From assembly GCA_963281155.1 (NCBI GenBank), contig CAUJLY010000006.1:9920001-9984000 (forward strand): a stretch of 64,000 nucleotides of DNA, given 5' to 3'. Source of the stretch: Rhabditophanes sp. KR3021. Its lineage: Eukaryota > Nematoda > Chromadorea > Rhabditida > Alloionematidae. Positions 25,205 to 37,480 of this stretch are shown piece after piece. The position numbers were made by a program, and so were the translations under genes. Below the pieces are notes generated by a model. It had not been told where the DNA came from. It worked only from the letters and a program-made list of their open reading frames with translations, and did not search any database. Position 1 is the stretch's first letter. Every line of letters begins with the position of its first letter.

Positions 25205-27000
25205 AGACAAGTGTGTAAAGTTACAAAGTATGAGTCTCGCCATCTACAAATTTCCTGAACGAATTAGTCCGAAAAACAAATTCTATATATAATCCCACAT
25301 CTTTTGCCAATTATAGAAAACTTATCCTAAATTTTGAATACTCATTTCTTGGTTTACTTGGAGGGAATTGTGAAAGCTCTAACAGGATGGAAATTACATT
25401 TTTCAGGTATAGCGGAAATATATGTTGAAGAAGCAGATTTTATCAAAATATGTGCAATTTGAGATCGAGGGCTTGTAATAGTTGTGGAACAAAGTGGAAA
25501 CGCTATTTGTAATTCATAGTCAACTCAATTACTTTCTGTGCCTTTCCAATCTTCGACAAAAAATCATTTTTTCATTGATTTACAGCCCTTATCCGCTGCT
25601 ACCTTTAGTTGATTATCAAGGTAACTTCAATTATTTAGCTTGATGATAATGATGTTAATATTGTGCAATCTACTTACATTCGGTATGGCATCAAATTACA
25701 TTTATTAAGTTGAAATTGGTGATGAAAAGATATGAGAATATTTTGTTGGATCAGGTGGTATCCTTATGTAGTGTAAAAGCATTCGTAGATGGTTATTAAA
25801 ATTGTCTTGCAATCAGTTTCTGAATATTTGGATAATTATCTTCAAAACGAGAATTGGAAAAATATATTTTGAATGAATTAGTCCGAAAAACAAATGGAAA
25901 AAACCCCGTATTACGGAAATTATAGAAAACTTATCCTAAATTTTGAATACTCATTTCGATTTATTGGAGGGAATTGTGAAAGCTCTAACAGGATGGAAAT
26001 TACATTTTTCAGGTATAGCGGAAATATATGTTGAAGAAGCAGATTTTATCAAAATATGTGCAACGCACCTTGTATTCGTTGTTAAAAAAATAAATAATAC
26101 CAACAAATTTGCTGAACTGGCAAAAGTAAATGGAATAGAATATTTAAGGAATTGTAACCATTATTCTACCGAAAGAGTTCTTCTTGGGATTATCTTTTCT
26201 ATTAGAATTAGATTGCGTTCATCAGAATATAGTTAAGTTGAAATTGGTGATGAAAAGATATGAGAATATTTTGTTGGATAGGTGGTATCCTTATGAGTGT
26301 AAAGCATTCGTAGATGTTATTAATGTCTTGCAATCAGTTTCTGAATATTTGGATAATTATCTTCAAAACGAGAATTGGAAAAATATATTTTGAATAATTA
26401 GCAAATTCGAGGATGGTGAAAATAAAATAATTATTGCTGGACCAATTTAATCCACAAAGAGCAAGTAATTAATCTAGGAAAATAAATATGATATGTAGGT
26501 AGTAATTTTATTCCAAAGGAACTAAGTTAAAATACTCGTATGTAAAAGATTTCCAGATTGCGAGAATTTAATCCATGAAGGAGATGTACTTCAGAAAGTA
26601 CGAATTGATAGAGAGTCTCATTTAAGTTTATTTAATGATGTGTTAATTATTCGGAGCAGTTCACTACTCTAGTTCGATAAATGATTCGAAATAAAAAATA
26701 TTTCTTTAGAACAAATAAAGATATTCCAATGAGTAGCAGAAAATAATTGGCTGAGTATGGATGATTGACTCTGGATAGAGATTAGACATAATTGTCACAA
26801 TTATCGGTATATTACGTTTCAAAATTGTACAGCTGCCGTCCCACATATAGGCCCAAAAGAAAAAGCTTATGTTATTCACAAAAGTTCGTTCCAAATGTTT
26901 CATTGAAATTAAAACTAACTCTGCAATTGTGTATGAACGTTCCAAATTTACAGCTAATAAAGATTTCATTTAAAAAGAACAAGTATGTCTATTGTGTTTT
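25205..27000 (+). pseudogene. Decayed duplicate of the DH-PH-FYVE (FGD-type) gene
   Basis: Segments match the intact gene downstream in the same order. They cover the start of the DH domain (GTGTAAAGTTACAAAGTATG, compare 29857), the DH middle (25940-26060 and 26170-26400, giving ELDCVHQNIVKLKLVMKRYE) and the PH start (26555-26700, AATTTAATCCATGAAGGAGA). The FYVE finger follows (26765-26850) and then the linker to the second PH (26865-26990, TTCATTGAAATTAAAACTAA). Stops and frameshifts are numerous, so no long protein is possible. A further relic of the second coding exon (GTCAACTCAATTACTTTCTG at about 25519, compare 29482) sits inside the DH relic. The copy is non-functional; it is the twin of the gene at 28906-31654. 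Confidence 0.88.
25270..26400 (+). repeat. Recent internal tandem duplication inside the FGD relic
   Basis: Copy A (about 25260-25880) and copy B (about 25870-26400) are nearly identical over two long blocks: 25305-25463 against 25910-26062, and 25708-25880 against 26231-26400. Both begin at GAATTAGTCCGAAAAACAAA. They are far more alike than either is to the intact gene, so this duplication came after decay began. Copy A carries an extra 220-nt middle with an exon-2 relic. Confidence 0.85.
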
Positions 27001-27024
27001 ATATGTGATTTGACAACATAACCT

Positions 27025-28905
27025 TCACTAGAACAATTTGAAGTCAGATTAAATGTATTCAAAATGTTGATTTTTATCAGAGAAAGGGTAGGGGCTACTC
27101 AAATACGAAGGTTCAATTGGAAAAAAACGGTTGGGTTGTGTTGTTAAATAATGTTTTTAAAATATGAAGGTTTAATTTAAAAAATACTATTTGATTTGTT
27201 TTGTTAAATATTGCTTTTGTTAATCATTAAATAAAGTTTATTTTGCGGTACGGTTTGTTAACTTGTTTAATCAAATTTTTAAACACTGATAAGCAGTTTG
27301 ATGTAAATAATAAATTGTACGGATAATGAGCATTTTTGACTGCATAAATAATTGAACTTGTATCTAGACACAACATTGCTTCTCTATTTTGTAAACAATT
27401 AAAATGTTGTTAAACTAGCTGATTGTGCATTATCTAATAAAAGACAATATGTACACGCAATGTCATGTTAACCATTCTGTAACGATCGAGATTTATAAAG
27501 AATTGGAACGACGCTAGTACTAAGAAATCGCCAGACAGCAAAAAGATCTTTATAATTTACCACCTTACTTCCAATACTCACAACTCTTGACATCTTATTT
27601 TTGTTAATCTCTATTTTTACCACCACTATTTCAATAAATAAATCATCATATTATAATTACTTTATTTTGTTTACTTTATTCGTATGGTGACTAATCAACC
27701 GACTACTACTACCTTACCAAAATTTATTATCTCTTTTATTTTGATAGCTTAGTCAAATTATTCAAATAAATATCACTTCCGAGATCACTTCCTTTTCGTC
27801 ACTATTAAAGTCATAATGTTTCAAAACATTTCATAAGTCTATCTACTTTTACTATTAATACCATTTTACTTATTCTAAAAGGTGAATATTATAGAACGCA
27901 CGCTTCAACTTCTTGATACCCTATTAAAAAGTACTCTATCTAACTTTTGTTTGTTTTATTCTGTTGTTAAGTAAGTTCTTAGCTTTCAAATTTCTTACAA
28001 AAATCAAGTTTATTTAAACAGAACATATTTTACCCATTTATTCAAATCTACATTGTTTTAAATGTCTACTACATCCTAAATGCAAACCAATAAAATACAT
28101 TTTACCTTATATGTCTTTTCATTCGAAAAAGATAACTTATCAGTAGTCTTATCTTCTGCATTGGTTTAATTCATCATCTTAGTTGAAGCATTTATTAATT
28201 TGGCTTACTTACCAGCTCACCACCCCTTCCCTACTAGTTACTGTTTGTTTATTTGGATTTTTTAATTGGTTAATGTTTTCAAATTTAAATTACTTTTTTG
28301 ATAACATGAATCAAGCTTTGGAATAAATAGACTCGATGAATCATCATTTGACAAAACATCAAAAAATAGATTCGACAAACTTTTTACTAACTCACCATCA
28401 ACTACTACGGAAACAATTTATTTGTTCTGCGCGAACTTTCTTGATTTGTTACCATTTTTTTGAATTGAAAAATATCAAATTACTATAAGCAATTATTTCA
28501 TTCTTTTTCAAAAATATTATTTCATTACCATTTTATGTCATTAATTAATATGCTCCCATTCTACATGTTTCCTTCCCATAATATAAATAATAACAAAGGA
28601 AGGTGAAATGTTAATATTTGATTAGACAACAAATTTATCATCCACGTTCGTTCTATGAATAAGCACGGATCACATTTAGGTTTCATCTTCGAAGTAACCT
28701 AATTTTTTAGGATTAATTAAAAATGCGTTGAACTACATATATAATCGGACACCTTTACTAATTATATTCATTTTTTTGATTTGATTCGTGACATCGATTC
28801 TGAACGTTCTTTTAACCTCATATTTGTCTATTCATAAAGTTTACATAAAAACTAATATTAACTCAGCCTTTTATTCTGTATTCTACCATCTTTTTAGTCA
28901 TTCAA
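27025..28905 (+). repeat. Flank of duplication unit 2 and 5' region of the FGD gene
   Basis: 27025-27830 is the counterpart of 24022-24800; weaker similarity continues to about 28560, matching the DNA before the relic. A TTTTTAG acceptor at 28891-28897 lies 8 nt upstream of the ATG of the intact gene, a likely trans-splice site. No other gene is seen. Confidence 0.7.
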
Positions 28906-31654
28906 ATGCAAATTCATGCAAAGGAAAGACACCATATAATGACAACAACTGCAATCACTAAAAATAACAATGTCGTAGTTGAAAAACAGATGCCTGTAAG
29001 CCAACTTGTTGCAAAGTTAGACAATCATAAAAACTTGTTCAATACTAACATCGCCTGCACTCCACAATCGGACCATACCAATAATGGAGGTAATAAGCTC
29101 ACACATATTATACAATAATCAAAACAAAATTTCAATCTATAAGAATATTTATTATTTACATCCGAATTATGTAATAATATAATATTCACAGCGTTTGATT
29201 ATTGATTTTTAAGCACAAATATTATACCACAAATGTCATTTACTAATAGCATTAAATAAATAAAAAACTGATAACTCCCTCTGGTTATAGGCAATCATCG
29301 TCCAACGACAAGCAGGATACAAGTTAGTAGTCCGGAGATACAAACTCCCCATAAACCGATTCCTCCTGCTAAACCAAGCACACTCCAATTTGAGCGCAAC
29401 TCACAAGCTTATAATAGCTTTGGAAGTCAAAACAGTGAAGGTGGAAGCAGACAAAGTGGAAGGACAGCTTATCAGCCGGAGTCAACTCAATCACTTTCTG
29501 TGCCTCACCAATCTGCAAAACATAATCAAATGTTTCGTTTTGACTCAATTTCAAACTCTTCTTCCGCAACTGCCAGTACCATTAGTCAATCAACGAGGTA
29601 AGTTTGATTTGCTAGGGTGGTGGGAATGATTTGTTAATATGACGTTGTACTCTACTTTCGTTCCTTATTACACCAACATACATTTTTATTAATTCTAATT
29701 TTGACTCTTTTTGAAGCAGCAGAAGCTCGAAGCGAACTTCCATGGAGGTTGGAATGGATGAATTAAGGCAAATTCTTGATAAAATTGAAAGGCCAAGCAA
29801 AGAGGATAATCTAAAACAAGTAGTATTAGAGATTGCCGAGGTAGAGTACTCGTTTTGTGTAAAGTTAAAAAGTATGAGTCTTGACTATCCCAAATTTATC
29901 AAGCAAAACAGCCCAAAGAATAAAAACCTGCTAACAGAGTACCCTATTATTACGAAAATTACGCAGAATTTAAACCAAATTCTGAATGTTCACTCATTTT
30001 TATTGGACAAATTTGTGGAAGCTATAGAAAATTGGAAAGATAATGATCCCAACATAGCATCTATATTTACAAAACAAGCAGGTTTTCTCAAGATGTGTAC
30101 GACTTTTCTTGGGGAAAAAGCAAATTATACTAACCAATTAAATGCAGCATTAGAAGAAAATGAAAAGCTAGCTGAGCTGACAAGAAAGTACGAAACTGAG
30201 CTCTTAAGTAATTGCAATCATAATGCGCACAAATCTTCCGAATCAATGCCCTCGTCCGGACTAACTTTTGCATTCGAATTGGATTCAGTTCATCAAAATA
30301 TTGTTAGATACAATTTGTTGATGAGAAGGTATCAGAATGCTTTGTCGGAGGAAAAGTATCCTTCTGAGTATGAAGCATCCGTGAAGGCTATTAATAATTT
30401 ACAATCAGTTTCTCAAAATGTTGATCATTACCTTTTTCAAAAGGCGCAAAAGAAACGGATGCTTGAGTTGTGCCGAAGATTTCCAGATGGTGAAAACTTA
30501 CTAATTATTCCTAGTCGAAATTTAATCCATGATGGTGAATTAATCAAGCAAGGAAGAAAGGACAAACTAGCTCGATATTTGATCTTATTCGACGATGTGT
30601 TACTTGTTTGCGGCATTTCTTTACTCTCTAATTCCCTTGACAATTCGAAAACAAAGACATACCGTTTAGACGAATATCAAGTAGAATGTGTGGAAAAAAT
30701 CGACTATGAAAGAGAATTTAAGTTATTAACAAATGACAAAAGTAACTCATTTATTTGTGATACAAAGGCGATTCGAGATTTATGGGTAAAAAAATTAAAT
30801 GAAGCTCAGGAGCAATATATAGAAAATAAGAAAAATAAAGAACAGCTTTTGCCTAGACAAGATGGGAATGGTCAGACGAGTAACGTGGAAACCAGAAATA
30901 CTACGGCTGCAGTGTGGGTTTCCGACAAAAAGAGCACAACATGTATGATGATTGATTGTGGATCAAAGTTTGGAAGGATAATCGTAAGGAGACACCATTG
31001 CCGTAAGTGTGGATATTTGATTTGTTCAAAATGTACAGGGGAAGCCCCTGTCCCAAGTGGTGGTTCCGAGGAAAAGGGAAACTCAGTTATTCAAAAAGTT
31101 TGTCCCGAGTGCTTCATTGAAGTTAAAGCTAAATACTCAAGTGTGTACGAAGCTTCCAAATTTAGAGCTCCCAAAAATTTTAATTTAAAAAGAATGAGAT
31201 ATGAAACGGGAGAAAGGAGCATCATTTATGAGAAAGTACATAGACAAGATGAAGTTAGAAGATGGGCGCAAATGATGGACAATTGTTTTGCTATTTATGA
31301 AGCAGAAATGGTATGTTCAACTTGTTAATTACATTTGTTAAAACATTTATAGGACATTAATCCAATGAAAATGATCCCATTTGACCAAAACATAAGTACA
31401 CTGACTTTAAGTGAAAATTTAGCAGATGGCACAATATTCGTAATCACAGATACTCGCAAAAACGTTGATTTATTTAAATTTCGTGTCCAGCACCCAAGAG
31501 CCGTTGAAATGTTAGTTTTCTGTTCCAGATATTAATATAACGTTGTCATTACTTTAGGTGGAAGTGTTGTTTTGAATCATTGGGAGAATCTATATCTTTG
31601 CAAAGTAAAGAAAGCCTTGTTTTGACTCCTGTCTTAAGGAAATATGATTCCTAG
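28906..31654 (+). CDS. FGD/EXC-5-type Rho guanine nucleotide exchange factor (DH-PH-FYVE-PH)
   Basis: Five exons (28906-29089, 29291-29597, 29720-31310, 31353-31510, 31558-31654) give 778 residues. The N-terminal 165 residues are Ser/Gln-rich with proline stretches. A DH domain lies at about 191-386 (VVLEIAEVEYSFCVKL through FELDSVHQNIVRYNLLMRRY) and a PH domain at about 416-516 (LIHDGELIKQGRKDKLARYL). A FYVE finger follows at about 559-629 (VWVSD, VRRHHCRKCG, ICSKC, VCPEC), with a second PH ending in MWKCCFESLG. This order defines the FGD family, known as Cdc42-directed exchange factors; C. elegans EXC-5 shapes excretory-canal tubules. The first zinc-ligand pair is spaced CMMIDC, two residues longer than usual. 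A decayed duplicate lies upstream. AATAAA is at 31758-31763. Confidence 0.92.
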
Positions 31655-33147
31655 AAGGTGGATGCCAATTTTATTATTCTTACATCAAAAGAAATTGTTA
31701 TAAAATTCTCCCATATAAACAATATTGTTTTAAATATGTGTATTGTATAGAAAACCCAATAAATTATCTATCCTCATTTAATCTTATCCTGGTATTAATA
31801 GTTCATCAACACTAGGATGAAACTGATGTTTACGGTAATTCTTATTAAAAAAAGGCATTCAAAGAATGAAGAACCTCATTGAAGACTCTAAAAGTTGAGG
31901 GTGAAGGATTTATTTGTAATTTGGTTGTTGTAATCTTATTTGTAACAGGATTACATAGAATCTTCCAAGCTTTGCCATTCATTCCTTTAAATAATTAAAT
32001 TCCAAACTAAAAGTGCCCTCTAAATCTTATAGCTTTATCATCACAAATTCAAAATCATGTAAAAGTTCATTCGCCAAAACATTATAAAACTTAAACGATG
32101 ATATAACATACAACGGATTTTCAGAAAACAACAAAGTCTTTTATGCCTATACGTAAATTGTTAATCTATACAAAGACTCCTCCACCGATAAAAAAGTCTT
32201 TTAATCAACAGAAGTACATTTAATTCCTATATCTGAATAATTAAAAATATCAAATAATAATATTCTTTGTGCACTATTTATACACACAAGACGATTCAAC
32301 AAAAAATAACATAAGTGCGTTTTTGTGGTGACATCATATCATCGAAACTTTTACACCCTACAGTCCCCCTAAAAAATGCATAGACACAATAAAAGGCGAT
32401 GGTGGGGTTTTATTAATAACATCCTCGATATAAAAAAGGGTAAATGTTTTTGGAATGAACTTCTTTTTAACTTCAATTATTTGACTACAATTTTGGTGAT
32501 GAAATTTAAGCTACAAACAAAATTGAAGATGCATCAATTTTTTGTTATCTGGTAACCTATATTGCATAATATTCAATTCCATCATTTTTCGACCCTCCTA
32601 ATAGTGTTACCTCTTTTTAGTAATTTCGTTTTATTTAGATAGATTAAATTCATCTTAGAAAATTGTTTTTTTCAGAGTGGCTTATTTTTGTTTTAGTTTA
32701 TTTTAAGCACACTATAATTAATGATGCCAAAGTGATGTGGACTTAATCGTATAAATCCTTCCATATTATATTTTAATTAGTTTTATCCACTTTTGTCATT
32801 TATCTGAGTTCTACTCTTCTAAAGCTCACCCTTTGAAGATCCGCCTTCACCAGGACTTCTAAATACATCCTATTTGTATAAATATTTTTAACTTTCCATA
32901 AGAATTATGATTAATGTTAAGAATTATCACATATAAATACCAGCCCATAAAAGTTCTCTCTTTGCATTTTTAGATATTAACTCATTTGTATATTAGATAC
33001 ATATGTTGCCTAATTGTAAGGAGTTCTTTTAAATAAAATGTGTTATTTTTACTTTTAGTTCGATTTAGCAGAGTTATTAAATTATTACACTACAACAATC
33101 CTACCTATTATTATTTACTTTTACAAAACTATTAACTAATCATCATA
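31655..33147. other. Intergenic, no gene recognised
   Basis: About 1.5 kb, AT-rich. It holds the poly(A) signal of the FGD gene near its start; no other feature is supported. Confidence 0.5.
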
Positions 33148-33718
33148 ATGACTCGACCATCATACGACAATACTATTTATTGTTGGGGATCCTTGATTTT
33201 ACTTGTTACATTACTAGGTTCTTTACCTACTGCTTCAGGGTGGACATACTTTGTTGGAGGTAAGTTTGACATAAATGTTTCCCAGTCCTTTTTGTATAAA
33301 TGAGCATTTATATAATTACTTTTTCCACTGGCCGATGTCTTTTTAACAATCACCAAAACATAAAAATGTGTCCTAGTGAGGAATGATTGTTAGATGATTG
33401 TTTTCGTTTTAGCCAACTCGGATCCTGAAGTCAGTGGTTCTATTGCTGGAATTTCAGCTAACATTGAGGGAGATCAGTATGCGACTAAGCAGGATATTGA
33501 AGATGCTTATCATTTTTGCCGGGCTGTTCCAAGATTGGAAGCTTTAAATAGAGTAAGTTTATTTAAACCACCAATTAACTCATGCCACTTTACCTTAGCT
33601 TACTTATGGAAAATACGGACCTTTGTGTAAGCAAATTTTGGAACTAATTATGGAAAGCCGGCCAAGCTTTTTATTCAATCCACGCTTATCATCAACTGCT
33701 CCAAACAAGTCCAACTAA
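33148..33718 (+). CDS. Small secreted two-cysteine protein
   Basis: Three exons (33148-33259, 33413-33552, 33599-33718) with introns of 153 and 46 nt give 123 residues. A hydrophobic signal segment (CWGSLILLVTLLGSLPTASG) ends near residue 31. The mature part is about 90 residues with one cysteine pair framing a short conserved-looking core: HFCRAVPRLEALNR joined by splicing to LTYGKYGPLCKQILELIM. It has no dibasic ladder typical of FLP/NLP precursors. The pattern suggests a peptide hormone or small extracellular factor, but I recognise no family and this is inference. All three splice junctions preserve frame, which supports a real gene. Confidence 0.7.
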
Positions 33719-34379
33719 TTCTACTTGACCATCCATTCTCCCAACTCAATACCAATGGGATTCTGTTCAACTTTTTTAATACCAAAACAATCCTCCATTC
33801 ATTGTAGTATTTAAAAAACAATTATATTTTATAGTCTAATCTTATATTATTTAACCCATTACCCAAAAGTTACTTTAAAAGTAAACTTGTGGAAGTCGTT
33901 TTCTTCATGAAGTAATATTATTGACTTCCACTCATATACGGTGGCCCGATCTTCAAATTACTTTTAATATAAATATATACGCTGTGTTAATTTTTAAACA
34001 AATAAATGTTTACTCGCACTCTATTTGTCAGTTTTTTTCAAATTAGTCAATTGACTTCACCTTTTATCAAAAACAGGCCTGAATCTTTAACTACAATAGC
34101 CGTTCTTTTTAATTATTATGAGTGATTCAATAAATCAAGTAATTATTAAATGTGAATAACTAAATACTTGTAACAAATAACCTTCCATATTTGGTGATGT
34201 TTATTTAATTATGAATAATTGTTTTTTAAATTGTTTAGAATAAATTGGTTGCCTTAAAATTTATATATCTTTGGATAAATGAAATAATTTGATTAATGAA
34301 ATTTAATTGCTTTCTTGTTTTTTGAATGAAATGATTAATATTGGTTTGTTACTATAAATTCCGGTTGCCATAATTTGTC
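33719..34379. other. Intergenic between convergent genes
   Basis: About 660 nt separating the 3' end of the secreted-protein gene and the 3' end of cha-1, which run toward each other. A minus-strand AATAAA for cha-1 may be the one at 34205-34200. Confidence 0.5.
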
Positions 34380-37084
34380 TTACTCCAGCAACTTACCCAC
34401 TGTAATCAAACTCTTTCGAATGGCATCTTTAAAAGAGGATGCATCAGCTCTGTTATGAAACGTATAGGAACTTGCTGCAAACACTAAATGATCGGGTTGG
34501 ATGTTGTAAGCGCATCCATATCCGTCATCTACCACAGCTCCATAACAAAGATACGTATCTTTTACTATGTCGAATGGAGTAACCTGAGATGTTGACAAAG
34601 GAAATCTCATCGTCTCGGTCCATGTCTTTTCTTCAAACATTTTTGGGATGTGGCTTAAATTTTCAAGTGCTAGAATGTTAAGGGCACATAAATGATTATC
34701 TATTCCGTGGCCTGAGATGTTCTGAAAATATAAAGGCATATACAAGTTTGCTAAAAACAAAAAGACAATGAATTAATGGTGTAGAGTAATGCATTTTAAA
34801 ATATGATAAATGTGATACCTCTTGTGTTATTATGGCCTGCTTTTTGATGGCTGCATAGAACAACTTTTTTCTTGATTCATCTGTGTGTTTGTTGTAATGA
34901 CTAGTCATCGACAACACCCAGCTGAGAGCTTCTGGAGTTGCTGCGCGAATATTGTCTACTCGTCCATGTCTGAATCTTCTAATACTAGCTGATTCATAAG
35001 TAGAAACAAGTTTGCCATGCAAACTAAAATGAGCCAACTGAAGAATCAGCTGAATATATCCGTCTGGCGACACTTTCTTCGACTTAATATATTCCTTGCC
35101 ATAAAGATCAAAATATAAAAGTTGCAAGTTCAAACCACTTGCCAATCTATCAAATTCTTGCTTTTGCGTCATTATGTACTTTGCCGCTTCCGTATCTATA
35201 GACCACGTCAAGGGCTTTGGATCGTACTTGTATTTAGCCACATACACCTGAAAGGAAATAACATCTCCATTAGAAAGATGAATTAAAAGGGAGGATGATG
35301 TGTGTTGTGTATTTTTAAACGCATCATTTTATTATTAAATATATTCTCTTTAAAAATACCATCACTTACTTCTTTTTTGTGTTTGTTCTTTTCCGTAAAC
35401 AATTGCACATGCTCCCCTAATTTCATCACAACTATGCCTTCCGCTACGGAATGTTCTATTATAAGCCCATTTGTACCTGTGTCGGAAACAACTAGTTGGA
35501 TTGTGGAATCGTACCATCTATTCAGACCCATGTTTTGGGAACCAAACCCGTGCAGTAAATGGTGGCCGCGATGAGCTAAATTCTCCTCGTAACTATCACT
35601 GTGGACCTTTATGTTACAGTTTTTCAAAAAATCTAAACATAACACCATCGAAGCAGATTGGCACCATTTTAATGAACGCACATTGATTGGTTTCTTCTTC
35701 ATGACATTCCAAAATTGAGCTGCTACATCACGATTACCACAAGTTGCCACACCGATTGGAGTAGCAGTTGGTCTGTTTGTGGCAAACTCATACACTTTTT
35801 GAAGTTGGTAATAAATTTCAGAGTAAGGTAGTATTTCGTTATTTATTTTGGTGTACACAACAAAAGCTTGATTTATGCACATGACTATGATGTGACTGCA
35901 GCCTGGTTCATTATATTGGTCTGGGCAATTTCTTCTATAATGCTGAATGTCGCAATCATGAGATGGTTCTCTGTAGGAGGAAAGGACTTTTTTGTATTGT
36001 TCCATGCATACAGCAATTTTGACAGCTCCAGTCGAAATTTCTCTTGGGAACTTTTGATTGTCTATCATGTCTTGATAATCTCCAAACCCACGAACCATCC
36101 AGGCGGCAAATGACAATTGATCATTAATAGTGTTGAATGTTTGTTGGGGAAATATATAAGCTGGATTGGACCATAAGGGCAGAGCATACCTAGTTTTTAA
36201 ATACATTTCAGGCAACCAATACCTATTAATCCAATTTTCATCCGTCAAAGCTATATCATTTAACTTCTTTTGAAGTTCCTCGGCTAATGGGTAGAATTCT
36301 TGGACAGCCGATTGGGTCTGGTTGAAGTCAAGGTCAGAATGACCGGCACAAACAACAGAAGCATACTCAAGATATCTCTGAAGAGTATGTTGAATGCTTG
36401 GAACAGGTGGCTTTTCAAGAGAAGGCTAAAAATGAAACAATTAAAATATCATCAAAATAAAATTACTTTTCTCAATGAGTTATATTTACTTAAATTATTT
36501 CCCAAATTAATATGATTGCTTTGGCAATAATTTCTCTTCCAAATATTACTTAGAACAATTTTGTGGTGAATACATTTAAAAAACATATTCATTATTAAAA
36601 ATAATTAATAGTATTGGACCAAGAAGATAGAGCAAATGAAAGTTAATTGAATTTTGTGTCAAATATGGGAAACTAATTAACTGATAACATATGTTCACAT
36701 CTTTTCATCTTGAGAGTAGACGTGAATGTTCTCTATTTTGGTGAGTATGTTAACCTATGTCTAAATATCTTTTAATAAAAGATAGAGTTAATGAGGCTCC
36801 ATAAAGCTTCATCATTTGGGAATTTATTTAAAGAGTGGTTAAATACAGTTGGGCGTAGATTATAGTTGTATTGAGTCATCTTATCTCTGACTGCATCAAT
36901 TTAATTAAATTTACAAAAAACACATTCTTTTATATCAACTAAATCTTCATCCACTCTTTTAATTAGAAAATTACATTTTAACACAAAAACAATTGTTTTC
37001 ACTTACATCATTCCAGTTGTACCATTCAGCTGAAGGTTTGGAAACGTTATTTGTTTCATCATCAGCTTGGTTATTATTATTCAT
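34380..37084 (-). CDS. cha-1: Choline O-acetyltransferase
   Basis: Four coding exons (37084-37007, 36425-35370, 35247-34819, 34721-34380) give 634 residues; C. elegans CHA-1 is of like size. The catalytic histidine lies in IIEHSVAEG at about residue 351. YESASIRRFRHGRVDNIRAA, LSTSQVTPFDI and the C-terminal DDGYGCAYNIQP are choline/carnitine acyltransferase motifs. Three positions known to set choline rather than carnitine specificity are of the choline type: Val and Asn in GRVDNIR, Asn in GIDNHL. Role: acetyl-CoA plus choline to acetylcholine in cholinergic neurons. A CTTTTAAAG acceptor ends 5 nt before the ATG. The vesicular transporter unc-17 lies immediately upstream on the same strand, as in the nematode cholinergic gene locus, so a shared promoter is expected. 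Confidence 0.95.
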
Positions 37085-37480
37085 GATTGCTTTAAAAGAA
37101 AAGTTTTAATTAATTATCAAAATAAAATAAATTAGGTTGATTTATATGCATACAAAGAACTTTAAACATGATTTTAATTAATCAGATTTTATTTCTTTAA
37201 ATACTGGAAAAAATACTATGATAGAATGAAATGCCAAATTATATTTTCTAAACTAATATCAAAACTTATAATTATTGTTCTGGCATGGAAAATAATTTTG
37301 TTTAGTGGGAAAAGAGTTTGTTTAATATTGTTAGAGAATTTTGTTTTTAAAGAGTGAGATTAAGATTATTCGAAGATGCCTTAATTTGGGTTCGATCATA
37401 GAATTATTTAAAGCAAATTCACTTATTGCAAAGAAATATCAAAAGTAATGTTCCCTTTTTTGTTTATGCAAGTGGCATCA

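Noticed and set aside
37388..37460. Second tRNA-like GGTTCGAT motif
   Set aside because: No cloverleaf can be drawn from the surrounding AT-rich sequence.
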